Shown here: positions 16,363 to 25,900 of the stretch, one piece after another | How positions within the stretch are numbered: position 1 is the first letter of the stretch | Layout: each line of letters begins with the position of its first letter | Assembly: GCF_026965555.1 (NCBI RefSeq) | Contig: NZ_CP114040.1 | Location: 9,708,001-9,772,000, forward strand | Source: Nannocystis punicea | GTDB taxonomy: Bacteria; Myxococcota_A; Polyangia; Nannocystales; Nannocystaceae | Reading direction: 5' to 3' | DNA length: 64,000 bases | The notes under the pieces: model-generated | Database searches by the model: none | Seen by the model: the letters and a program-made list of their open reading frames with translations, nothing else | Told to the model about the DNA's origin: nothing | Program-made: the position numbers and the translations under genes

Positions 16363-16706
16363 TGTTCGACGATTCGGTGCCAGTGCCGGCGACCTTGGAG
16401 GCCCACAGGGGGCGCGGCAACTACCGCGGCGCGTTCGCCTCCCGCGCGGACCTGGGCAACATCCTGCGTCCCGCGCTCCAGGTGAGCGCCGGGCTTTCGC
16501 GAGAGGCGCGCGTCGAGATCGTCGACACGTTGCGGGTGCGCTCGGAGATCTGGGTCGTCGAGCATCTCGGCCTGGTTCACGTGTTCGGGGCCCCTGACAG
16601 CCTCGCCGACCAGATTATCGCACGGGAGCGGCCCGATCTCACCGGCGAGGACGAGGCCCCGGGCGCGTCGACCCTCTTCTTCAGCCTGGAGGCGCGCGCC
16701 TCCTGA
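16362..16706 (+). CDS. Small uncharacterised protein
   Basis: This 114-residue protein starts at an ATG that shares bases with the preceding stop (TGATG). Predicted alpha/beta content includes ADLGNILRPALQVSAGLSREARVEIVDTLRVRSEIWVVEHLGLVHVFG. It is not recognised and has no signal peptide. It is the last gene before the TcA-like lipoprotein, about 100 bases upstream of it. Confidence 0.5.
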   Translation: MFDDSVPVPATLEAHRGRGNYRGAFASRADLGNILRPALQVSAGLSREARVEIVDTLRVRSEIWVVEHLGLVHVFGAPDSLADQIIARERPDLTGEDEAPGASTLFFSLEARAS

Positions 16707-19700
16707 TCTACCTCGCGCCCGCGCCGGGCGCCCGACGACGGCTGCCGCCGCCGAGTTTGTTCGCTCGATCGCGCCGCTTCAGGCGTCACGGGAAAGGTGT
16801 GTCATGAGTAAGCGTTACCTCCGGGGAGCCGCATGGGCTCTCTCTTGTCTTCTCGCCTGTCATACGGATGTTGCCCACGCACCGGGCACGTCGTCGGACA
16901 CGACATTCGACATTCTCCAGCCCGCGACCACCAGGCCGCCCGGCAAGGTGTGCTTGCTCGACGCGGACTGCGGCGCGGGCCGCTACTGCGAGCTCCGGGT
17001 GTGCGTCGACGGCTGCCTCGATGATGACGCCTGCGACGGGGGCACATGCGATGCGCACGGACGTTGCATCGGCGACGAGGAGGCGCCGCTCGCCCTCTCC
17101 GCGGTGCCCGTGCTGGCGACCCGCACGACGATCGTCCGTCCTGGGGATCCCGCGGCGACCACCGTCCTCCGCAATGACGGCCAGCACCCTCTCACGTACC
17201 GTCTCGCGGCCGGGAGTCCGGCCCTGACGTTCGACCCGGGGCCCGCCGTGCTCGGAGCCGACGAGGAGGTCGAGTTGTCGCTCTCGACTGGGCCCAGATC
17301 TCGCCCGATGATCGCATGCTCCCGGTCCAGATCGTCGCTGGAGGTGGCACGCTCCTGTGGTCGATTGAAGTGGAGGGCCTGCCGCAGCCCGGCTACTTCG
17401 AGGGGGCGCTGCAGCACGAGGCGGGCGACGTCGGCCTGGGTAGCGCCGCGCTGGCGCTGGAGCTCGATTTCAGGGACGACGGAACGATCGCGGGCCGTGT
17501 CCGCGGTGACGCGAGCCCCTTGTGGCCCTTGCCGGTCGTCGTCACGGGGACGTGGACCGCGGGGGGCGACGTCGTGGTCGTACTGCGGGATCGGCTCCCC
17601 GCCGAGGACTGGCGACACAGTCCCATCGCCCGCGAGCTCGGCCGTGAATTTGTCCTGAGCGGCAAGCACACGGCGGACCAGATCGCGGGCTCGGTCCACG
17701 AGACCCTCACGGGCATGCGCCCCGCGCCTGTCGAGCTCGAGGGCTCGTTCGTGCTGCGGCGTCGCGGACCCCTCGGCGGCCTCGTGCTCCCGGCGGCCTA
17801 TGTCCCCGAGGATGCGACCGCGCCCGCCTGGCTCGCGCCACCGAGCCTTGACTTCGAGGCCTGCGCGCTGCTCGGCAAGTCGTTCGGCACCGATCAGACC
17901 CTGGTCGAGCCGAGCGCCGCCTGCAGCGCCTGCGCCACCGGCGGCTGCCCGGCCGCCGACCGGATCGAGTGCGCCGGGGCGCTCCGCGAGGCGACGTTCA
18001 ACATCGACGCAGTCCTCGCCCCGCTGCAGGGGGGCCAGGACGTGAGCCCGCCCGCTGGCAGCGACACCTGGACCGACTGCACGGCGGAGACGCCCAACTA
18101 TGGGGACGATGGCCGAACCTGCCTCGACATCGACGGGATGCGCTGCGCCCACGCGCTCTTCCGGACCGGCGCTGCGCAGACCCCCGGGCCCTGGGGCGAA
18201 GCCTTCTCCCACATGGCCGCGACGTTCTCAGCGGACGAGGGGCGAGCGGCCACGCTGCTCGCGCTTGAGACGGAGGTCGACGTCGCGTTGTCGTTCAAGG
18301 ACTCCCTCGGGGAGCCCGTCGCGGACGCGCTCGCGCGAGAGCAGAAGCTGCTCGCGTCGAGCCGCACGCGCCTCGCGGCCGCGCTGGCGCCGACGCTGGC
18401 GCCGGTCTACCCGAGCAGCCTCGAGTGGCTCGCCGACAACGCGGATTACGACTCCCTGGCACGCGCGCGCACAATCCCGCTCGAGCTGCTGGCCCAGTAC
18501 GCCCGGGCGACTGCCGCGTGGGCCCGGCTCGGCCATCGCGCCGGTCAAGATGCTGCCGATCTCCGCGCGGCCGTTCGCCTGGGGATGATCGCCATGCATG
18601 CGGCGAGCGCCGAGCTGGCGGAGCGCCTCGCCGACGAGGCGAACGCGGCTCCGGGGCTTCAGGCGCTCGGCAGCGTGCTCGATACGCTCGCCGGCGCGTA
18701 CGCGGAGCTCGCCGAAGGCGGGAGCCGGTTCGGCTACCCGGCGGCGTATGTGCCGCTCGCCCTGGATCAGGCAGACATCACCGAAGGTCGGACCAACTTC
18801 GAGGCGGTTAGAGAGCTGGCGACAGGGGACCTCGAGCTGCTCGAGCAGATCACGGCGGAGGCCTGGCAGGCGATCCGCGACTACGAGACCAAGTCCCACG
18901 GCCTCGCGGCCACCGCGTTGCGCATCCAGGACGAGTACGGCAGCAAGCTCCGCGGCTACTGCGGCAGCCTTCCCGGCGAAAATGCCCCGAATCTGGCGAC
19001 CTGCGGGGATCACGGCGGCCAGATCGCGGAGCTGCGGGCGAACATCGAGGCGACGACGCTGCGCATCAACCACGCCGCACAGGCCGTGCAGAACAACCTC
19101 GATGCGGTCGAGGTCGAGGAGCAGCGGTTCGCGGCGGAGCTCGCGGCGCACGAGGAGCTCGAGCAGGCGGTCGCCGACGCCCAGGGGAAGATCATCAACG
19201 TCGTCACCTACTACGGCACGGCGCGGTCGGCCGCCGAGCAGGCCGCGGCGATCGCCGAATGCACCCGCGTGCGCGCCAGCGCGAACGCGGAGTACCAGTC
19301 CCTCATCGCCGGGTGCAAGCAACAGACGCAGCAGGCGCTGCTCTCCGGGCCCGGCGTCTTCGGCTTCTCGACGCCCGACTGGCGGGGTCTGGTGCTGGCA
19401 AGAGACCAGTGCGAGGCCCAGAAGGCGGCGCACGTCGCCGCGACGGACAACCAGTGCGAGAGCATCATGGCCAACGCCGAACTCGCGGGCGAGATGGACG
19501 AGCTCAGCCGCAACGAGGATCTCGAGCTGCGCATGATCAACGCCGAGATGGACGCCATCATCCGCGCCGGCGAGCTCAACGTCCGCCGCGCCGAGTCGGA
19601 GGCGCGCGTCAAGAACCTGCGCTCCGAGGCGCTGCTCCTGCAGATCGAAGTGAAGGAAGCCGAGCTCGCGCGGGACACCGCGATGACGGCGATGTCGAGC

Positions 19701-20341
19701 GCGTTCCAGGAGGTGGGCGCGCTGCTCATCGATCAGGCGAACGCGGTCGGTCTACTTGTGGACGACAGCCCCGACAACCCGCTCAAGCGTCCGAACTTCC
19801 TCGCGGCGCGCCTCGCCGCGGCCGGCCGCGTCCTGCCGGCGCGCGAGCAGACCATGCGCCGGGTCTACCTGGCACTCCGGGCGCTCGAGTACCACCTCAA
19901 CCAGGAGTTCCCGACGCTCCGCGGCTCGCTCGCCGCTGCGCGAGCGCCCGCGGACTTCGTCGACATCCTCGCGTGCCTGGACACGATCGCGGAGGACTAT
20001 CGGCTCGAGCAGGGCGCTCCCCAGGCGTACGTCACGGAGGTCAGCCTGCGCGCCGACATCTTCGGCATGACCTCCGACATCCCGGACGTCGACGGTTCAC
20101 CGGCCACCCCGGCCGAGCAGTTCGCGGCGCTCCTCGCGGATCCGCTGCACCGCGCGCCGGACGGCTCGGTCCACCTGCCGTTCACGCTCAGCGCCTTCGA
20201 GCACGCGCTGTTCTCGGCGTCGCTCTGCGACGACCGCCTCGAGCAGGTCGAGGTGAAGCTCATCGGCGACTAGGCCATGTCCGAAATCCCGAAAACGCCA
20301 GTTTCTTGGAGACATCGGGATTTCTTGATCTGGTCGGGGAC

Positions 20342-20782
20342 ATGACGCCCCGCGTTCCCCGCCACCAGCTCACGGACGACCAGTGGAACCTGATCGCGGA
20401 CCTGTTTCCGACTCGCAACTGCAAGACGGGACGGCGCGCGAGAGATCGCCGGACGATCCTGAACGCCATCTTTTGGGTGCTCCGCACAGGAGCGCCGTGG
20501 CGTGATCTTCCGATCGAGTTCGGTCCATGGTCGACTGCGTGGGACTTCTTCAACAAGTGGAACCAAGACAGGACGTTCGACGAGGTGCTGCGACGACTCC
20601 GCAGCTGCGTGGTTTCGCATGACGACCCCCCCGCCGAGCTCTGGTGCATCGACGGCACGTCGATCCGCGCGGCTCGCTGCAGCAGCGGCGGGGGGAAAAT
20701 CGACGAACCCAGAAGAACCGAAGGATCACGCGCTGGGGCGCTCCCGGGGTGGCTGGGGCACGAAGATCCACATCCTGTGTGA
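20342..20782 (+). CDS. IS5-family transposase, OrfA (copy 1)
   Basis: This N-terminal transposase part of about 146 residues contains RHQLTDDQWNLIADLF and the first catalytic Asp in ELWCIDGTSIR. The frame ends after a GGGGGG-AAAA tract near 20690-20699, where a +1 shift would join it to OrfB. The same arrangement occurs in all three copies, so the split is a feature of the element rather than damage. Confidence 0.85.
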   Translation: MTPRVPRHQLTDDQWNLIADLFPTRNCKTGRRARDRRTILNAIFWVLRTGAPWRDLPIEFGPWSTAWDFFNKWNQDRTFDEVLRRLRSCVVSHDDPPAELWCIDGTSIRAARCSSGGGKIDEPRRTEGSRAGALPGWLGHEDPHPV

Positions 20783-21218
20783 CGCACACGGACACCCCCT
20801 CCACTTCCATCTCAGCGCCGGCCAGATCCACGACCAGACGATGGTCGACACCTTGCTCTGCGGCGCCGATGAGACTCTGCACGACGAACACGGGACACCG
20901 ATGGCTTGGCCCGTCGCGCTCGCCGGCGACAAGGGTTACCGAGCGAACTGGGTCGACCAGTACCTGTTGGAGCTCGGCATCAAGCCCATAATCCCGAGTA
21001 AGGAGAACGAGGACCGCTCCCTTCGGCCTGTCGCATTCGACAAGGCCGCGTACCGGCGTCGAAGCATCATCGAGTGCCTCATCGGCTGGCTCAAGGAGTC
21101 ACGCCGGATCGCTACCCGGTTCGAGAAGAAAGCCATCAACTTCGGCGCGATGGTTAAACTGGCGTTTATCCACCGCTACCTGCGCCTGCGTGCTTCATGC
21201 GCGATTTCGGACATGGCC
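20502..21218 (+). CDS. IS5-family transposase, OrfB (copy 1), reading into the TcA-like 3' end
   Basis: The useful part begins after the shift site near 20690 and carries RGGWGTKIHILCDAHGHPLHF, the second catalytic Asp (ALAGDKGYRA) and the Glu region (RRRSIIECLIGWLKESRRI). In copies 2 and 3 the stop codon TAG is formed by the TA target plus the next base. Here the flank gives TAC, so the frame continues in phase through the TcA-like C-terminus to 21578. Confidence 0.8.
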
Positions 21219-21589
21219 TACCTCGGCGACGCCGAGGCTGAGGTCATGCTCACCCGCCAGGGGCTCGCCGGCGTTCGCCGCTGTGACGGCGTCGAGCTGC
21301 CCGACTGGGACGCGTATGTCCCGTATAGCTTCGAGCGCGACGAGCTCGTGATCCAGGCGGGCGTGAACGACTGGGGCACGGCCGGCGCGAACTGGGGGTT
21401 CGCGGCGTGGCCGGTCCACGGGGAGCAGTGGACGCTCACGATCCCCGCCGCGGACCGAGCGCCGGCGAACCGCGACCTCGACATCCGCCGCATCAGCGAC
21501 GTCGTCCTGCGCCTCCGCCACCGCGCCGGCACGCTCGCCCCGCACGGGCAAGGGCTGTTCACCCCGAGCTGCGGCTGAAGTTCCCTCGC

Positions 21590-21644
21590 GGCCGTTGCCC
21601 GCACGCATCTTCCCCCCTCCCGTGCGGGCAGCGGCCTTCCTTTT
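21590..21644 (+). terminator. Rho-independent terminator after the TcA-like gene
   Basis: A 16-bp stem (arms 21590-21605 and 21621-21636, one G-T wobble) encloses a 15-base C-rich loop and is followed by TTCCTTTTCGTT. It lies 12 bases after the stop of the scaffold gene and ends 10 bases before the next regulator, so the regulator probably needs read-through or its own promoter. Confidence 0.8.
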
Positions 21645-21653
21645 CGTTCCTGC

Positions 21654-22421
21654 ATGAAAGGTCAGGTCCGCGTGTCTACAGATCGGCACTTCGAGCTCCT
21701 TCAGTCGCATCCCATCCTCGCAGGGATCGGAGAGGGCCAGCTTCAAGCCCTCGCGGAGCGAGGGTACCTCGGGTCGGCTCGGCGCCAGCACGTCCTGTAT
21801 CTCACCGGGGACGTCGCCAGTCAGGTGTTTCTCGTCCACGAGGGCCGCGTCAACGAGCTTCACGTCGACGGGGGCGGTGGCGCGGTCGGCCTCGCCCATC
21901 ATCACCGCGGGGACCTTCTCGGCGAGGAATGCTGCTGGGCACCGCGGACGCGCGACACAATGGCGCTCGCCGCGACCCCGGTGGTCTACTCCGAGTTGCC
22001 GCGGGACGACTTCCGCCGCTTGCTCGACGCTCACGTCGGCCTGGAACGGACCCTCTATGCCCGGCTGATCGAGCGCCAGGCTTGTTCTGCCGGGCGGCTG
22101 TGCTCCGCGCTCACGAAGAGCGCCAGGTCGAAGGTCGCCGCGGTCCTCCTCGAATTTGCGGCGCACGGCATCGCCACGGAGGAGGGGTGCCGGCTCCCGT
22201 GGCGCCTCCCCCAGCAGGAGATCGCCGCGTTCGCGGGCATGACGCGCGAGACCGCCGCGCTCGAGCTTCGGCAACTGGAAGCGAAGGGCCTCGTCCGCCG
22301 CGAGGGCCGCTTCCTCGTGCTGGTCAGCCCGGAACGCCTGGCGGTCATAGCGAGGTCGGTTCGCGTCCAGCCGGACAGTCGAGTCCGGCCGAGCGAGGAG
22401 CACTCATCCTACTTCGCGTGA
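21654..22421 (+). CDS. Crp/Fnr-family transcriptional regulator (second copy)
   Basis: This 255-residue protein has an N-terminal effector beta barrel (LGSARRQHVLYLTGDVASQVFLVHEGRVNELH...GDLLGEECCW) and a C-terminal winged HTH (RLPQQEIAAFAGMTRETAALELRQLEAKGLVRREGRFLVL). Domain order and spacing match the 15389 gene, of which it is a diverged paralogue. The two lie on either side of the scaffold gene, which suggests local control of the toxin locus. The effector is unknown. Confidence 0.85.
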   Translation: MKGQVRVSTDRHFELLQSHPILAGIGEGQLQALAERGYLGSARRQHVLYLTGDVASQVFLVHEGRVNELHVDGGGGAVGLAHHHRGDLLGEECCWAPRTRDTMALAATPVVYSELPRDDFRRLLDAHVGLERTLYARLIERQACSAGRLCSALTKSARSKVAAVLLEFAAHGIATEEGCRLPWRLPQQEIAAFAGMTRETAALELRQLEAKGLVRREGRFLVLVSPERLAVIARSVRVQPDSRVRPSEEHSSYFA

Positions 22422-22454
22422 GTGCCTGGCCTTAAGTTCATCAAGGGATTCACG

Positions 22455-22961
22455 ATGCCCGCGAACCATTCATTTCTCGCCCCGATTGTGGCGCTCGCGC
22501 TCCTCCTCGTCTCGACACCCGCCGAGGGCGGGAGTCCGCGAACGGCCTCGGCCGCCGCGAGCATGAGGGCTCGTTATGCTGCGCTCGAGGAGCAGTACGG
22601 CGCCGCCTATGCCGAGGACGACGGCGTGGGCCTGCGCAGGGTCGGCATCGCATTGACCGCCCTCGGCGGCGGGGCGCTCGCCATCGGGATTCCGTTCCTC
22701 GCGGTCGGCCTCGGCCGGGACGACCTCCCGGTGGCCGATGTTCTCCTCGGCGCGGCCAACTATCTCGTCGTGCCCGGCGTCGTTTCGACAGCGGTCGGCA
22801 TTCCGCTGCTGGTGAAGGGCACGCGCAGGCGCGACCGCTATCGCCAGTGGCTCGACGAGCAGGATCGTCAGCGCCACCTCACCCGCACGCCGCCGCGACT
22901 CGCTCCGCTGCTGCGCCCCAGCCGAGGCGGCCTGTTTCTCGGGCTCGATCTGCGCTTCTAA
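22455..22961 (+). CDS. Small membrane protein between regulator and toxin
   Basis: This 168-residue protein has a signal peptide (SFLAPIVALALLLVSTPAEGG) and two hydrophobic segments (VGIALTALGGGALAIGIPFLAVGL and ANYLVVPGVVSTAVGIPLLVKG), then a basic tail. A GTG at 22422 in the same frame is possible, but the ATG at 22455 gives a proper signal peptide. It lies 36 bases before the TcB-Rhs gene and may help its export or surface display; this is inferred from position only. Confidence 0.6.
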   Translation: MPANHSFLAPIVALALLLVSTPAEGGSPRTASAAASMRARYAALEEQYGAAYAEDDGVGLRRVGIALTALGGGALAIGIPFLAVGLGRDDLPVADVLLGAANYLVVPGVVSTAVGIPLLVKGTRRRDRYRQWLDEQDRQRHLTRTPPRLAPLLRPSRGGLFLGLDLRF

Positions 22962-22997
22962 CCGCGGCTCCACGTCGCCGCTCTCGAAAGGACCGTC

Positions 22998-25900
22998 ATG
23001 CGTGCATCGCTGTCTTCCCTCATCGGCGTGCTGGCGCTCGGCGCCTGGCTCGCCCCGACGCTCGTCCATGCCGACACCAGCGCGACGCTAGCGACCGCGA
23101 TCAATCTCCCCAAGGGTCCAGCGACCATCGAGGGGCACGGCCAAGGGTACGACGTGAGCGCGGCGAGCGGGCTCCCGTCGATTCGCTACGCGCTCGAAGT
23201 GCCCCCGGGGCGAGCCGGCCTCGATCCCCAACTCGCGCTCCAGTACGATGCGGGCAGCGGCGCAGGTCCGGTCGGCCTCGGCTGGTCGTTGGAGCAGCCC
23301 GCTGTCGAGCGCTCCCTCCACGGGGGACTCCCACGCTACGACGGCACCGACCGCTGGAAGCTCCGCGGCCTCGGCGGTGGCGAGGACCTCGTCGAGGTCG
23401 AGGATGGCATCTACCGCGAACGCATCGAGCAGGGCGCGCCGGTGGTCGTCCGCGCGCTGGCGGGAGGCGCCATGTCGGCCGTCACGACGGACGGGACGGG
23501 CTACCTCTTCGGGCTCGAGCCCGAGGCCCGCCTCGAGGAGAACGGCAACGTCTATCGCCTCGAGCTCTCCGCCGTCACCGATCCCCATGGCAACCGCCTC
23601 GACTTCCAGTACGTCCGCCCCGAAGGGTCCCTGCCGCTCCTGGCCGCGATTCGCTACAACGATGGCCGCGCCGCCGTGCGGTTCGAGTACGAGGCGCGCC
23701 CCGACATCGTCCGCTCGCGCGCCCCCGGTTTCGCGACGGAGCTGCGGCACCGCCTGCGCACGATCGCCACCGAGTTCGACGGCGCCGTCGTGCGGACCAC
23801 GACCCTCGAGTACTCGAGTGACGCGTGGAGGCCCTCCAGCAGCTTGACCACGATCCGCACCGTCGCCAGCGACGGGGCCGCGCTCCCGTCCTGGCGCCTC
23901 GACTACACGGGGGCCGCCGAGGAGGCGCGCGTCGCGGTGTTCGCCGGGGCGCCGGCGCTCGATCCGACCGCCGATGGCCGGGCGTGGGTCGACATCGACG
24001 GCGACGCGCTCCCCGATCTCCTCGACGCGTCGCCGGGCGCGTGGCGCTATCGCAAGGGGCGAGGCGACTCGCTCGCGGCGACCTGGACGGATATCCCCTC
24101 GCCGGCGCTCGCGCTCACGAAGTCCGCGCGCTTCGCCGACCTCACCGGCGACGGCATCGAGGACTTGCTCGCGCAACCCAACGCCGGGGAGGTGTGGGCG
24201 TACACGACGAAGACCGGCGCGCCCTTCGGCGAGGTCACGCCGATCACGCTCGACGTTAGCTTCGAGCTCGCCGATCCGCGGGTCGCCGTCGTCGACCTCA
24301 ACCTCGACGGTCGCATCGACGTCCTGCGGCACGAAGACGCGGACGGCTGGATCTGGCTGCGCCACCGTGACCAGCCGGGCTACCTCGCGGCCGAAGCGGT
24401 GGCGCCGCCGCCCGCCGGCATGCGCCTCGGCGACCCGGGCGTGCAGCTCGCAGACATGGACGGCGACCGGATCCCCGAGCTCGTCAGGGTGATGCAGAGC
24501 GAGAGCCGCGTCCTCGTCGCCGGCGGCGAGGGGCGGGGCCTCTTCGCCGACCCGGTGGAGTTCGCGGGCGTGCCGGCGATGATCGAGCAAGAGCGCTGGG
24601 AGCTCTCCGACGTGAACGGCGACGGCGCCGCGGACCTCGTCCGTCTCGGCGCCGCCCTCGAGGTCCACGTCAACCAGCTCGACGGGCGCTTCGCCCACGC
24701 GCTCACCGCGACCTGGCCCGAGGTACAGGCCGACGAGGTCCTCGTCCTGAGCGACGTGGACGCGAACGGGACGATCGAGGTGCTCCGGATCGATACGGAC
24801 GGCTCCGATCCCTGGCGCGTGTGGTCGATCGGGGCTCGTCCGGGTCTGCTCGTGGGCGTGCAGACGGCGCTCAGCTACTCGCACGCGTTCAGTTACACGA
24901 CCGCCGCCGCCCTTGCGCTCGCCGACGCCGACGCCGGCGAGGGGTGGGCCTTCACGCCGCCGACGGCGACGCCGGTGCTTGCCGAGTCGCGCGAGGCCGA
25001 CGCGCACACGCCCTGGACGCGGGCGGCGGCGCACCACGTGCGGGACGGCTGGTACGATCCGGCGCGCGGCGAGTTCCGCGGCTTCGCGGAGCTGCGGACC
25101 GAGCGCCCCGGCGACGCCTTCACCGAGGCCGCGACCGAGATTCAGCGCTACGACCTCGGCCAGGGCGACGAGGCGCGCAAGCTCCAGCTCGTGGCCAGCG
25201 AGACGCGGAGCCCCCGCGGCGTGCTCGTCCGCGACGAGCACGAACTCGAGGTCGACGCGCTCGCGCCAGGCGTCCGGGCCGTGCGTCGGCGCGCCACGGA
25301 CACCTACCACGTTGAGGCTGGGCCGGAGGCCGCCGCAGTGCGGACGCGGACCGAGTGGGACCACGACGCGTGGGGCAACGTGCTCGAGGAGCGCGCGCTC
25401 GGCCGCGTCGACCGAATGACCGGCATCGACATCCCCGGCGACGAGCGAATCACCACACACACCTATGCGGTTGCGGCGTCGGCCGACGCGCCGCGCGACC
25501 GCATCGCCGAGACCGTGATCGCCGACGCGGACGGCACCCAGGTCAGTGCCACGCGCACGCATTACGACGGCCCGGAGGAGCGCGGCCTGCCGCTCGGCCA
25601 TCTCGGCGCGCAAGGCGTCGTCCGCCGCGTGGAGACCTGGCTCGCGAGCGACACCTGGATCCCGACCCTGCGCCAGCGCGTCGACGTTCACGGCAACGTC
25701 ACCCGGATCCGCGACGGTGAGGACGGCACCCTCGAGCGCCGCTACGACGTGGACGGCCTGTACCCGATCGAGGAGCGTCTCCTGCTCGAGGGCGGAGAGG
25801 CTCTTACGACGCGCGCCGCATGGGACCCGGCGATCGGCCACCCCACGCAGGTCGTGGCGCAGAACGGCGCCGCGCGCTCGTTCGAGTACGACCGCCTCGG

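Larger units (their letters stand above)
20273..21218 (+). mobile_element. IS5-family (IS427-group-like) element, copy 1
   Basis: This 946-bp element has perfect 16-bp terminal inverted repeats (GGCCATGTCCGAAATC) and is flanked by TA on both sides (20271-20272 and 21219-21220). Two further copies of the same length lie at 34114-35059 and 40452-41397. It splits the TcA-like gene 119 codons before its end. Confidence 0.92.
16804..21578 (+). pseudogene. TcA-like lipoprotein scaffold with TcB-binding-type C-terminus, broken by a frameshift and an IS5-family insertion
   Basis: The restored product is about 1275 residues. It has a lipoprotein signal (WALSCLLAC), a Cys-rich module (CLLDADCGAGRYCELRVC...), beta-sandwich segments, a long helical part near 18.2-19.8 kb with coiled-coil-like stretches (QIAELRANIEATTLRINHAAQAVQ), and a C-terminus ending GVNDWGTAGANWGFAAWP...DIRRISDVVLRLRHRA. 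That ending matches the TcB-binding domain of Tc-toxin A subunits, which finishes in a DVILHLRYTA-type strand. Two lesions inactivate it. A one-base shift near 17,280 puts ELSL in one frame and DWAQISPDDRMLPVQIV in the next. An IS sits at 20273-21218 within a TA target; removing it and one TA restores IGD-YLGDAEAEV in frame. A classical TcA is about twice as long and lacks a lipobox. Confidence 0.65.
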
